Shown: piece by piece, positions 41,401 to 62,237 of the stretch | How the letters are laid out: the number at the start of each line of letters is the position of its first letter | Position numbering within the stretch: position 1 is the stretch's first letter | Origin: Anseranas semipalmata | Lineage: Eukaryota > Chordata > Aves > Anseriformes > Anseranatidae | DNA length: 64,000 nucleotides | Reading direction: 5' to 3' | Assembly (NCBI GenBank): GCA_013399115.1 | Contig: VXAA01003927.1 | Coordinates: forward strand, 125,811-189,810 | The notes under the pieces: generated by a model | What the model was told of the DNA's origin: nothing | What the model saw: only the letters and a program-made list of their open reading frames with translations | Database searches by the model: none | Made by a program: the position numbers and the translations under genes

Positions 41401-44400
41401 CAAATTCTTGGTCAGATCAGATGTTACGAAATCATCCAGAGGCCCATGATAGCTGCATGTGAAGGAGACCTGCCCGAAACAACTGGCAGAAGGCACCCGT
41501 CGGTGAGCGCGGCTGCTGTAGCCAAATCTACTTCCTGCAGACACGCTTCCGTGTGAGGAAACAGTGTGCGGCGTACATTTATTTGATCGTGCAATTTGCA
41601 TAACTCCGATCTGTCTTGGTAGATAGCAAAGAAGGGACCGTTTCAGAGTCCTCCTGGCTTCAGCGCTTGCAGCTATCACAGCAGCCCAAGTGCTTTGCAG
41701 TTTTTCTACCCAGGGAGCACTCTCTGTTTGCTAAGAAACACCCGTGTTTCCCAACATACAGAACAACCCGCTGAGAAACTGCTGGCAGTGAGGGGGAAGG
41801 ATTCTTAGGTTAAAAGGGTTGACAGAAGAAGGGAAAGGATGAAGATCTTGGGTTCCTGTGGTTTTAATGCCCATTCAGCACCAACTTATGCCCATGAACT
41901 ACTGAGCTTCCGTTGTGTTGTTGAGTTTCACCCCAAATGGTTCACCACAGGTATAGAATTTTTCAGTAAGCATGCCCACTGCTTTAAGAGCCTCTTGATC
42001 TTATCCAGAGGAGTGTAGGTCATGCCAGGCCAGGAGAGGTGGGTTTGGGATGGGCAGGTGGCGAGAAGGCAGTGGAAACGGGCCAGGAGTGGTGCTTGCC
42101 TGAGCCACCGTTCCTCCACTATCTTCACGAGTGTGTGGGTATAAGGGAGCCTCCTTGGAGACCACAGCCCTTCTCAATTTTAGCTCACCAAAACAGAAAC
42201 GTAAGCTTTTGTGAGATTGTTTTTTAATAAAAACAAACCCTGATTTTGTAGGTTTTTGATAAGCTAAGGAAAAATCTATCGCTTGTATCAACGTGTTGTT
42301 CACACTGGGAGCATTCTCCAGATTCTGGACTGCGGTGTAAGCCTTTAAATCCCAACTAACTCTCTTGCTGGATGTTATGCTGCACCTCAGTTACAAGCTA
42401 TTGATTTACTGGGTGCAAGAATTTCTGCTTTTAAAATCAGTTAATTTTGCCTTTATTTTCATGGTGATTTAGGGATGAAACTGTGATATGGGAAACAGAA
42501 AATGTTTATTCAAAGATTAAAGATTGAAGTGAACAGAAATGTAAGTGAACTTTATCTTCCGCAAATATTAATATGAGAAAATGATGGCAAAAATGTGACA
42601 GTCAAAAAACAAACTTGTGCTCAGCAGTGAAGCTATTCATTTTTCTTGACTAAGTTATGAATAATTTAAAAAACTCTGTTTTCTTATGCAACCTGAAAAT
42701 AGAATATTGATTCAAATCTGTTGAAATCACAGTACTAAATCCCTTTCATTTTATCTTCCTTCTTAGCATGAGCCAGAACCTCTGATCTCCGAGGCTGTTT
42801 GGTGTGTGGAGCACAGGAAAGCACTGCCCATTCTTTGGAGCATGAATCCTAGAACCAGTCCTTTGTCCAATCAACCAAGTCAGCGGGAGATCTGTCATCT
42901 GTGTGCTGATACTAGCAAGACCCGTAGGGAAGCCCAGAGCTTCAAACATTCTTCTGCTCGTGTAGGTACGTGCAGGTAGGTAAAAAGGGGTATCATGCAA
43001 ATCTGAGTAAAAATGGTATTGTTAGAGTGCAGGGGCTAACTATTGTTCACGAGTTTCTGTGTTTTAAAATACACAACTAGGGACGCAAAAGCATGACATT
43101 TCCTCTAATTCCTCCTCCTTCTCCTCCTCTTCCTCCTGTATTCTGACTTAGTTTTGTGATCTTGCTTTCTCTTGTTGTTGTCTCTGGAGTGGGAAGTCTG
43201 ATCCTACAGCTGCTGTGGTAACGTAGGGAGCTGATCTGAAGGGATATGCTGCAGGCACATTATAAACGTTTCTGTGGCTCTGGGCTCCCGGGAATTATTG
43301 TTTCCCTTTCCTCAGCATCTGCTGAAGACTTAAATAATGCTTCTAAACTTCTTCTGTGAAATTTCTCCCTGTGGTTGTACTTTGTGGCAGACGGATCTGT
43401 AGGCTTTTCCACCACACTAACTACAGACAGCCAGACACAAGTGATAGTTAAGATTCAGCTGACCTTTCTATCATTAATAGTTATTTAACTTTAAAAAATA
43501 TAATCCTAGAATCTTGGAGTTACTGCTTCCGTGATGAATGTTTCAGGCTCAAGTGAACATGGCATGTGTGAACTCCGATGATTTCTGCTCAGACTCTGGA
43601 ATTAACATTTGGCTTATAAAAGACAGCAGGAGTATCAGGATGCATAACCACAGTGAAGTGCTGCTGGGATCAGCAGAGTGTCAACATGATGAGTTTCTCC
43701 TATCAAATCTTTCTTAGCCTGTGTCTCAGTTTCTTATGTTCAATCCATATAATTACAGGTATGTTTAGTCTGTATAATTATCATACCCAGTTTGTAAAGT
43801 GCTGTATTTAAAGATAAAAGCTATAAAAAGCGTGTTTGTAGTGTAAAGGCATTTATAGCCAAAAGGGTTGCAACATAGTAGTATGTCAACACCTCCAGCC
43901 CCCGATTAATAAAAAAGCTAATAAAGCTAACACAGGACAAGGGGTGTGACTCTTATTTACCAGAAATACAACTCACAATCCCAATTCCCAGTTTCATCAG
44001 TCTGTCTCCTAGACATTTTTGCTGAATGAGTATGTCTCACCCTTTTCTTTTTGTAAAAGCAGAAATGGTAAAACCCTAACCTTTCTTTTGCAGATCAGAA
44101 GCGCATAAAGGGGAAGTACAGGAGTTTCTGAGATACGGCCCATCTTCCACTTCCAAGGTAACACAGGGTTTTATACAGCATAATAACACGGTCCTTAACA
44201 GTCGTTTCCACTTGCTGGTGTAGTCAAATCACCATTGATTGTGGAGCAGAAAGCTACCTCAGGTGCCCTCCTGATACTAAGCTCCTCCAGAGCAGTCTGC
44301 AAACTCTTGCTGCATTTCTAAAGAACGAATTGTATGAATTACTATTTTAGAACAAGTACAATGGCAAGTTACTGCAGTGCCCTGTGGCAGTACACAGGAG

Positions 44401-47261
44401 CAGCCCCCTACCAGGTCTCATTAAACTTCCTTTTACGTCACCACTGCTATTTTATAAGTCAAATATGTTTTCACATCAGCAAGTCCTCTGAAGATGGGGG
44501 AAGAAAGGAACCGCAGAGTGAAAGCAGCTGTATGGTTAGTGCACTTTCTTTTTTTCCAGTTCCCTGATGAGAACCTCGTACCAATCCTAGCTCTGCTCTG
44601 GTGGGGCCCATACGGCAGCATACTGGGACAGGACATTCAGTATTCCCTCTTGAAGCTCATCTGACCCCCAAAACAAAGGCTAGAAGCCATTGTGCCTTTC
44701 TTCTGAGGGGACAGAAACTAGTTTTCAGGTGAGGATTTTCCACTAGATTTGAGTATATCTGAACTCCCAAGAAAGTAACGTGCAACGCAGGAATAGAAAG
44801 AGCATTAAGGACTCGTATTCCAAGAAGGTCAGACTGGAGTAGAACAGTACCCTTACTTCTAGAGGCTGTTAGCAGTGTTTCTTAATTAGTGTGTAGTGTC
44901 TGGCGACCTCCAAGGGCTGTGTAAACAAACTATCGCTACAGTTCTGTGGGTCAATCTAATTCTCCCCCTGCTGTGCTCTAACAAGCAAGCATGTAAAAAC
45001 ATTTTGCATGGGGTTATCAGAAATTCAGCACTTACAGAAGTCCTGACACACGCCTGCTCGCTCCAACAGACATAACCAAGCCAAGAACAGCTCCCCAGTC
45101 TCACATTCCCAGCCTCTGGTTTAACCATCCAAATGCAACATGTCTTTATTGGAGGAAAACAGACAGATATGTGCAGTTTGCCAGCACAATTGCCAAGCTA
45201 AACAGAAGAGCTGTCACTTCTAAGCTTTTCTCTTGCTGTCATGTGTTCTAAAAGCACAGTCTTCCCTATAGATGGGATCTGAATATGAATAAACCTTGAT
45301 GATCACTGACTTCTGTTGCTCAGCATCAGTAGTGACGTGTGCTTTATATACACATGGATACCCATGTACGTGTGCTGAGCCTCGTGTGAAAGCTTTCCAT
45401 TACCATTGGGCAGAAGGCAATAACTACAGCAGTTGTTAAGTTCTCTAAGGTTATGGATTTACCATTGATATTGGTGATAAGGGTTGCTATGGCAGGCTGG
45501 ATGGCATCCCCAGTCAAAGCAGGATATGTGTTCAGGAAGGAGGAGATGGCTTGCAGTAGGTCTGCCAGTTTGGCTTCAACAGGGCCTGAAATAACTTCTC
45601 CTAAAATTAAGAAGGGGGAAAATTATGATTTTTTTGCATATGTAAACTCTCATCCTCACCTCTCCCAGGAAGAACTCACTTCAGCAGAGCAGCACAGGTA
45701 CCCTGTTCTTCCTGAATACTGAAGTTCTACGCAAAACAGAAAATAACAAACACTGAAGGCCAAAGCAAGCAAAAAACCCACATACAGTGGTGGGATGGAT
45801 CTGGAAATCATCCAGTCCTTAGTCACCAGGGCCAGGGACCTCAGTGAGGCTCCTTGCTGCCTTCTGTCCGTGTTTTACTCTGCGCACCCAAGCAATGGAC
45901 ATCCTGGTTCCTACTGCAGGACTGTTGCATATCTTTGTGTCTGTACATCTGAAGGCTCTAAGAGGAGAACACAGGCCCGAGCTGAGCACTCAAAGACATT
46001 CAGCGAGGGAGAGGCAGCCAGCAAAGCTGAGCCAGCCCAGGCAAGTCTAATTTCCATGTGCAGCTGGCATTGTTTGGGGGCTGTTAAAAGCAAACGCCAT
46101 GCGAAGCGAAGAGCACCACTGCAGTTACGAGTTTGCTGGAGAAGCATCACCAACCCAACTTGTTCAGCATGCCTGGGGTAAGACAGTCACCGTGACCTAC
46201 AGCTACAGCTTGCGGCTGTGGGTGGAGAGACCAGGATCACAGGGAACTCCGGGTGCCTTGGTAGAAAGGGTGGCACTCCTTCAGGAAGTTTCCTGTTCCA
46301 GCAAGTACTTGAAGGGATTTTGTTAATGCTGCCATGCTGTTCGAGGTTTCTAGAGCAGCACCAAGCCTGTTATGTGATAACTGTTTTCTTAATTCCCAGT
46401 TTTGGTCTGCATACTTGAGCTTCAGCCTGGGGAGAGTCCTGTAAGTACAGAGCTGTTCTGGGAAGAAGGAGGACACAGGGGAAAGTGCTGGTGTGCAGGA
46501 CAGGGAGACACAGCACTTTTGCTGTGGTGCATTTCTCAGCTGTGACACACGCTTGGGCTCCCACCACCACCCAGAACTCTGCCAGCTTTAGCCTTGACTC
46601 ATGATGTTTGGACTTCTTCCCAGTGACGAGTCCCAGTTCTCTCGACAGAGTCATCGCAGACACCCTTTCTTTGAGCCAGTTTAACTCACTTGCAAGTAAT
46701 TGCAGTGCTGTCAATAGCACTTACGTGTTTTTTGCATCGCATTTGAAGGAAACCTGTGCACTTAGATGGCTAAGTGCTACGAAATTTGATCTATTGATGC
46801 AATTCATTACAGGAGAAGACATTTGAATAATTAAACATCCATACAGAGAGAAGCCACCCTAAATTATCTGAGAGCCATCTAAATTCATTGTTTTAAACAA
46901 ATAATGCAGCAAGAATGACACAGGATTGCTTTTGCCCACAGTTGCGATACGCTGAAAAAAATCTGCTTGTTTTGTAAGCAAATAAGTGGATTTTTAAAAA
47001 TTTACCTTTTTGGAAGAGCTCGCGGAAGTTCTGAAATTTCCTGTCGATGTTCCTCAGGTGTTTGGTGACGCGAAGCACCTCGCTGGCCGCGTGGTCCGTG
47101 CGGCTGGCACAGTGACCAGGGGCAGGGCTCTGGACTGAAGCCCAGACAGCAGCCAGGAATCCGGAGTCAGAGTCGTGCTCAGGTGGAAGGAGCCTATTGT
47201 CTGGTAATCTGCCCATGATCCGAGCGTATCCGGCGTCATCCCGGGTTCCCGTCCCATTCAT
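23418..47261 (-). CDS. GMIP: GEM-interacting protein, F-BAR/C1/RhoGAP (21 coding exons)
   Basis: GTPase-activating protein that inactivates RhoA; the family binds the GTPase GEM and membranes. I assembled 21 coding exons (high to low): 47261-47006, 45600-45463, 34717-34624, 34540-34465, 33600-33537, 32654-32529, 32256-32192, 31727-31617, 31361-31281, 31014-30826, 30707-30570, 30132-29942, 28569-28430, 28283-28185, 28091-27952, 27620-27432, 27330-27193, 27087-26891, 26416-26122, 24540-24420, 23920-23418. They sum to 3351 bases, 1116 residues, all phases consistent. Domains: N-terminal helical region about 55-130; F-BAR about 210-520; C1 zinc finger 610-653 with ligands H610, C621, C624, C634, C637, H642, C645, C653; RhoGAP about 665-880 with arginine finger R703 in GIYRIS; acidic Ser-rich tail with a [10 protein letters not shown] block and a [11 protein letters not shown] block, both shared with human GMIP. 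The tail motifs and the LPAR2 neighbour separate it from ARHGAP29 and ARHGAP45. The ATG at 47261 has a good context (ACCATGA), but an upstream exon is possible. Human GMIP is about 970 residues; the excess is mainly N-terminal. Confidence 0.93.
28377..28400. repeat. Poly(T) tract in a GMIP intron
   Basis: About 20 consecutive T on the plus strand, poly(A) on the GMIP sense strand, inside the intron between coding exons 13 and 14. Simple sequence, and a likely sequencing or alignment nuisance. Confidence 0.85.
38681..38857 (+). other. Unrecognised 58-codon open frame in the GMIP intron
   Basis: ATG at 38681 to TAA at 38855-38857, 58 residues, on the strand opposite GMIP. The middle (about residues 18-37) is hydrophobic enough for one membrane segment, preceded by a basic stretch. 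I do not recognise it and see no linked exon, promoter or polyadenylation signal. It is most likely chance; listed only because it begins with ATG and is too short for most gene finders. Confidence 0.08.
39750..39930 (+). mobile_element. Possible degraded CR1 LINE reverse-transcriptase fragment
   Basis: The plus-strand frame contains CLTNLL and then [20 protein letters not shown]. This resembles by eye the CR1 reverse-transcriptase segment in which VD is followed by YLDFSKAFDT. The catalytic-region neighbours are not visible and the piece is short, so it would be an ancient fragment. CR1 is the dominant LINE of bird genomes, which fits. The opposite strand carries the GMIP intron. Confidence 0.35.
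43109..43138. repeat. TCC-rich polypyrimidine run
   Basis: About 30 bases of interrupted CTCCTC/TTCCTC triplets on the plus strand, in the large GMIP intron. Simple-sequence repeat with mirror character, no gene content. Confidence 0.8.
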
Positions 47262-50200
47262 GGTAAGGCTGCGGTGGAGCACCAGCTGCAGAGCGGTGCT
47301 GTGCTTTCCAGTCCAGCAGGTGAGCTTTTTTCTCAGGCTATGTTTTTGGGCGCAGACTTCCAAAGTCCTGCAGGCCCCGAGCACGCCTCTCACTCATCAA
47401 AAGGAAGAGGAGCAGCATTCTATAAAAGCAGCTGGAGATGCGAGACAAAATACTTGCAAAAAAATGGAGGGTGTGCGATGAATTCTCATGCTCTCAGCAT
47501 TTATTCATTTTCTAATTCAGTAGAGCTGTACCCAGTGTCTTCTGAGGAACGACCAAAGCAGGTTTTAATTACCAAATTTCCTCGTACCCTTTTCAGCAAA
47601 TAGAAACCCAAGTTTAGGAAACTTTTTCTTAGCAAAACGTGGATATCAAAATAAGCCCTGAATATCCATACGCAATAGTGCTGCATGTCTGTATCGGTCT
47701 CTCTTATTTAGCATAACATTATCTGCAAGTAAAAATGTTGTCTTAGGCGACCTGCAGAGAATATTTTCCATCTCTTTCATTTTCTGTCCTCAGCCGAAAG
47801 ATCGATTAGGAAAAAGCCATGACCTCTCTGAGGGAGAAATCTCTTGGCCATTTATCCGAAGTACCGCGGCATCTCGGTGTGTGCTGATGAAACCAGAAAA
47901 GCGGGTCGTTGCCTCTGCTGCTGGTGTCCTCGTTCCCTGCCAGGGACTGCAGCTGGGCTCTGGAGTCTCACTGTGCTGCCCCTGTGTCAGTCTCTGCAGG
48001 ACGCGGCGGTGGGAAGCAGAGCTACGTGCCGTCTGTGTGGGATGAGTCTGAAACCTCAGACAGGTGTCAGGCTATGTGGATTTTCCACATTCCTCTTGGG
48101 AGTTATGAAATTACTCACTTCCCAGGCTATCTCTGCCATCTATAGGATCAGACTGATCCTCCTACCTGGCTTTCATTAACTCTTTGTTTTCTGAAACCTG
48201 TGAAGCATCTTTGTGATTCTACACGCATCAGCAGATTATCTGTACAGTGCAGCATGGCCCTTTGTAGGAAGTACTGTGTGACGTAAGAAAAAGTAAAGCA
48301 AGAATTACACAGTCTAACTGTAAGGTATAACATTTGAAAAGAATAAATATATCAGAAATTGATTTTTTGCACTAAAGGATGCTTAGATACTACTGTAATC
48401 ATTCAAATACCTTTTGTCCTAGGTCCTATACATATAAATAATAAGCCCAACGCATGAAACCAGAGCTAAATGTCTTAACAACACCATGCAAAGCTTCGTG
48501 CAGTGTTTTGGTCAGGATGATTTTCATATCTGATGGAACTTGAGATGGAGAAATAATGTTTGTTGCTGATTGTTCTTTGCAGGATTTTTCTTTTACCCTC
48601 AGCCAGCACTGAGTGCAATACTGTGTTCGCTCACTAGGTAGAGCATCTGTGGTCGATGTCATCCCTTGTTATCAGATCTATAAAATGACTCCTGCATATG
48701 ATGTGGCTTGAAGATTTGGCTTTCTGGGCTTCCGATGTATTGCAAAGCCTTATTGTTATAAGAAAAGAATGTCTCCATCTCAACTTTTGTCCAAAGTACA
48801 TTCAAAAGCATTATGGCTTCTTTCCCTTGGACAAAAAAAATATCCAGAAAATCAAAAAGAGGAAGCAAAGCCCTTGTTTCTCTTTATTAGAATGATGATG
48901 TTAGCACAGTAGCACTTCCTCCTGCTGGCAGCTTTGCTGTTCACAAGCGCGCAGTGTCCCTTTCTGGGCCTGTTGTTTTTTTCACACAATAACCAAGAAA
49001 AGAGCAACTTCTGGTTTTGAATAGAGAAAAATACCGTGCTTAAAAGAAAAAAAGGGTAGGGCTGGTAAAAGTCCAGATTTTATATTATTTCACTTTACAT
49101 AAATTCTGGTGTAGAGTGTCCTTTTGTTGACATCAGAGTTCCATGGGGATGAGAAGCACCACCTGACTGCCTGTTAATAGTCACAATACTCATACAGGTA
49201 GCACTTGCAGGTGAAAACATTGCCCTTTGCCTCCCTTCCATTTCTCCATGTTCCTTATTTGCGATTGACCACTTTTTTCTTTTTCTTTTTCTTTTTTTAA
49301 TACAGCTGTAAGTCTCTGCTCTACTAGCTACTGGACATTGCCCTAAGTAAAGGGAGTATTGTTTTATTAGTGACCATCAGAGCATACCAGACAGTACAGT
49401 TTCACTCGTCCAGAAGGTATGTGACCCGAAAGGACTTTCAGGTTTTATTTGCATCTCTTCACACAGTGTCCATGTGCCATACAAAATACAGGGAGCATCT
49501 TGAAAAGGAAGTACCCTTCTTGTCGTACCTAATGCAGAGTCCCTCCCAACCATTTGTTCTACAGGACTTCTTCTTCCCTCGTCTACCTGTCAGACTTGCT
49601 GGGTAAAGAGAGGGAAGATGAAGCGAGAAAACAAGTTGAACAAGCTGGCCTTGCACAGCCTCTCTGTCGGTCTTCAATATGCACCTTACTTCCCAGATCC
49701 TTCGTGTATCCAGTAAAGCTTTTTTAAATTCTCGGCTCACCCCCCGGTGATATAATGGAGAACCCAGAAAGGAGCAAACGAATGATCCCTCTCACCGTTC
49801 TGCCACTTTCCAGACCCCTGGATTACAGAAAGCAGAGGATGGGTGCAGCAGGATTCCCTGCAGACTCCATAACCAAGTTTTTGGTTACAGAGCGTGCACC
49901 CAAAGGTGTAAAACTACGCTCTAAGCTGTTCGGAGAGTTGGCTGGATACGAATCTGTTGAAGTTGAAAGGGTGAAGCAGAGAGCTGCTTGCTGTGTGCAG
50001 CACTCGGCACTCTGCAGCAGCAGATGGCAACCGCGATTAGCAGAAGAGGAGGCTCACGCTTGGAGATGCAGGTCAGCAGGCAGCTGCTGCGTGTCGTAAT
50101 TCTGGTCGTGGAACAACCTGCGCCTTGCCCTGCAGATGGATTGGTCTGAAACATAAACGCGCAGCAGCGTAACGTGAGCCACGATACAAGAGATTTCTCA

Positions 50201-50490
50201 GGGCTTGCTCGTTTAGTCTGTGGGCATCTTTTCGTCTCCTGGAAACAAAAGTAGATCAGCCTATCGTAGGGATTCTGTCCTGTTTAGTATCCTTAATATG
50301 CAAATCAACTATTTTGGTATGAAAAGCTGTGCAGGGGAGTAGAACGCATTTGTCTTAGAACAATTTACCTTTCAGAATACTAACACAATGTTAGCGGACT
50401 TTTATAATACAGACAGATGTTAGTGTTACTGTTGAGAGGCAGCCAGGCTGGGGACAGCAACCCAAGGGATGTCCCCAGCCCAGTCACCCC
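47262..50490. other. GMIP-NXNL1 intergenic interval
   Basis: About 3.2 kb between the GMIP start and the NXNL1 stop. The GMIP end should hold its 5' UTR and promoter; CpG is moderately frequent within the first coding exon and just above it. The other end should hold the NXNL1 3' UTR; minus-strand AATAAA hexamers occur at 49,449-49,444 and 49,368-49,363. A run of T with C every sixth base (about 49,273-49,298) ends in a plus-strand acceptor-like TACAG at 49,305 with no gene attached. No coding exon recognised. Confidence 0.55.
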
Positions 50491-51777
50491 CTACGAAAAC
50501 TCTGCATCCTCCTCTTTCCTCTCTTCATTCTTGGCCTCCTTCCTCTTGTCCACTTTGTACTTGAGGCGGCGGATGGGGTCGGTGATGCTTCTCCTAGCCC
50601 AGTCATCAAAATCCTCTGCCAAGAGAAAATTCCTGTCTACCAGCTCGGCAGCCTCCTGCCAGTTTCGGAAGCAGGCAGGGCCCACGCGGCTGATCTCATC
50701 CACGGCATTTCCAGCGATGACCTCCCCGTTCGGCTTCAGCACCACCACCGTGGGCACGTCGGACACCGCAAAGCGCAGCTCCAGCTCTCTGGAAGGGGAA
50801 GAAACCTCAAATCAAGACACGACACGGTCCTCCCACTGCGCCCCGAGTTCCTCGTCATGCATTAGGATGGGTGAGAGAAAGGGAGGCTGCCTCGGCCGCT
50901 GCCGTGCGCAGCGCGGGACGATGCGCAGGTCTCGGTACAGAGGGTTAAGTGATGCTTGACTGTCTGCTGAATATCTGCCTCGGGCAAAAGTGGCCTTTGG
51001 AAGCAACACAGGAGTGTTGCCTGGAAAAAACACCCTGCTCATTTGTCTAAGCGCTGGTAATTATGCAGAGCAGAGCCATACGCAGATCTCTGTGGGGCCA
51101 GTAAGAGGGGAAGGGATTCAGGTCCGCAGGAGACGCGGGATAACTGCTGTGACTTGTTTTACACGAGCAGTGCAGGACTAATGACGGCGGTAAGAAGCTT
51201 GAAATTGTAACGTGCTCCCATTTGCCGTGAAAACGAGCTGGAAGTAATTCCGAGCATTAACCGCAGCTCGCTGTGTCGCTAACGAGGTTACAGTAAATAC
51301 GTGCGCATTTCCCTTCCGTCCTGTCCAGGTCAGTGACCGCTGCCATCTTTTGCTTGACGTGCTCTGCCCGGAGGGACGGTTCACGGCAGGAGGTTCTAGG
51401 ACCCACGAACACAACCGTGGGACACGACGCCCTGCTTGACCCGGCGCCTACCTTTTGAACTTGTCCTCGAAGGGCAAGGACAGCCACCTCTTGGGCATGG
51501 TCTTGAGGAAGGCGGCCTGCTGCTGGGCGGTGGCATCCCGGGAGACGTAGACAAGGCCCAGCTGCGAAGCCCTCTCCACGTAGAATTCGTCCGTCAGCCT
51601 CACGAAGAAGTCCCTGAGCAGCGGCGCGAACCGCCGGCACCGCGGGCACCCCGCCGCCCCGAAGTACAGCAGCAGCACCTTGTTCTCCAGGGCCTGCCCC
51701 AGCTCCCGCTCCGTCTCCACCTCGTCCTGGTCCCCGTTGTTCACAACCAGCACCTTCCCGGTAAACAGGGAGGCCAT
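50491..51777 (-). CDS. NXNL1: Nucleoredoxin-like 1, rod-derived cone viability factor (two exons)
   Basis: Thioredoxin-fold protein of photoreceptors. In mammals the short secreted form (RdCVF) supports cone survival and the long form acts as a thioredoxin-like enzyme. Exon 1 is 51777-51452 and exon 2 is 50788-50491, joined at AAAAG|GTAGGC to CCTTCCAG|AGAG. Together they give 207 residues, against about 212 in human. The active-site pair is C44-P-R-C47. The C-terminus after about residue 175 is Lys/Glu-rich. The ATG at 51777-51775 has a strong context (CCCATGG). If the 663 bp intron is retained, translation stops at its first codon (AGG TAG), giving exactly 109 residues, the length of mammalian RdCVF. 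Its neighbour SLC27A1 is divergent and about 0.7 kb away, as in human. Confidence 0.96.
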
Positions 51778-51839
51778 GGGCGGCCGCAGCGGACCCCACC
51801 GCGTCGCACCGGGGGATTTACCGACCGGTGAGTGCCCGG

Positions 51840-51930
51840 TGCTGGGAGGATGCGTGGCCCCCGTGCCCCCCTCCCGCTCCCGGCTATTAATAGTGGCGGA
51901 TTCTGCCCAGCAATCGGCTTAAACCAGGTC
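51840..51930 (-). promoter_or_regulatory. NXNL1: Candidate NXNL1 core promoter
   Basis: Just upstream of NXNL1 on the minus strand is an AT-rich CTATTAATAG at 51,884-51,893, which could act as a TATA-like element about 110 bases before the ATG. Further upstream on the minus strand are TTTAAGCC and GAATCC (51,899-51,926), which resemble OTX/CRX-type homeodomain half-sites. CRX control of NXNL1 has been reported in mammals; its use here is inference. Confidence 0.3.
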
Positions 51931-52370
51931 AGCGCTGGCGGGGACGGTGCCATCCCGGGTCCTGACACTGGTCCCGGGGCTGGTCCCGCACCCTGCCGGT
52001 CCCGGGGCTGGACAGGACGTGAGCGATGGGGCTCCCCCATCAGAGACAGCAGAGCCAAGCCCGTTTTTATTAGAATTAAGGCACAAACGTCTTTCCCCGT
52101 GCGCTTCGCGGAGGAGAAGCGGGGCCCGGCGGGGGCAGCCCCTCCTCGCCCGGGGGACACCGGCACGGAGCCGCCGCTCCGCGGGGGAGCTCCGCCCCCC
52201 CCACGCCCCGCCCCATCGTGGGCGGGCACTCGAACCCTTCAGCCAATAGGATCTCGCGCTGCAGGGGGGCAGGCCCCGCCCATCGCGGGCAACCCACGGC
52301 TCCGCCGCGCCGCATCCCGGAGGCCGGGGTCGGGACCGCTGCGGGCGGCGGAGCTGCGGGGAGCACTCAG
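51931..52370 (+). promoter_or_regulatory. SLC27A1: CpG-rich SLC27A1 promoter and non-coding first exon
   Basis: Strongly GC- and CpG-rich block. It has GC boxes (CCCCGCCCC at 52,206-52,214, GGGCGGG near 52,220, CCCCGCCC at 52,274-52,281) and a CCAAT box at 52,243-52,247. A splice donor CACTCAG|GTAACG ends an exon at 52,370, and an acceptor CTCCGCAG at 52,493 lies two bases before the SLC27A1 ATG. The first exon is therefore non-coding and the first intron only 123 bp. The transcription start is not defined; about 52,280-52,340 would fit the boxes. Confidence 0.6.
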
Positions 52371-52493
52371 GTAACGGGGCCGGGGCTCGGGCTCCCGCTG
52401 GCCGCTCGCTGCGGTGGGCCCGGAGCCGCCGCGGTGGGGCCCCGGCCCGGTAGGGCCTCGGCCCGGTGCTCTGACAGCTCCTTCCCTCCGCAG

Positions 52494-62237
<9,744 letters not shown>

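Larger units (their letters stand above)
34718..45462 (-). other. GMIP: Large 10.7 kb intron of GMIP
   Basis: This intron separates coding exons 2 and 3 of GMIP, while almost all its other introns are under 2 kb. It is bounded by donor ATG|GTAAAT below 45463 and acceptor AACTCCAG above 34717. I recognise no coding exon inside apart from a possible old LINE fragment near 39.75-39.93 kb. There is an A-run at about 36,350-36,364 and a TCC-rich run near 43.1 kb. An alternative promoter for a shorter GMIP would be expected here if one exists, but no clear CpG island is visible. Confidence 0.75.

Noticed and set aside
23418..47261. Assignment of this gene to ARHGAP29 or ARHGAP45 because of the N-terminal similarity
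   Set aside because: The C1, RhoGAP and tail motifs, the LPAR2 neighbour and strand arrangement all fit GMIP better.
51257..51799. 180-codon minus-strand frame over NXNL1 exon 1
   Set aside because: A Gly/Ala/Arg-rich out-of-frame translation of a GC-rich exon; the 109-codon frame with CPRC is the real one.
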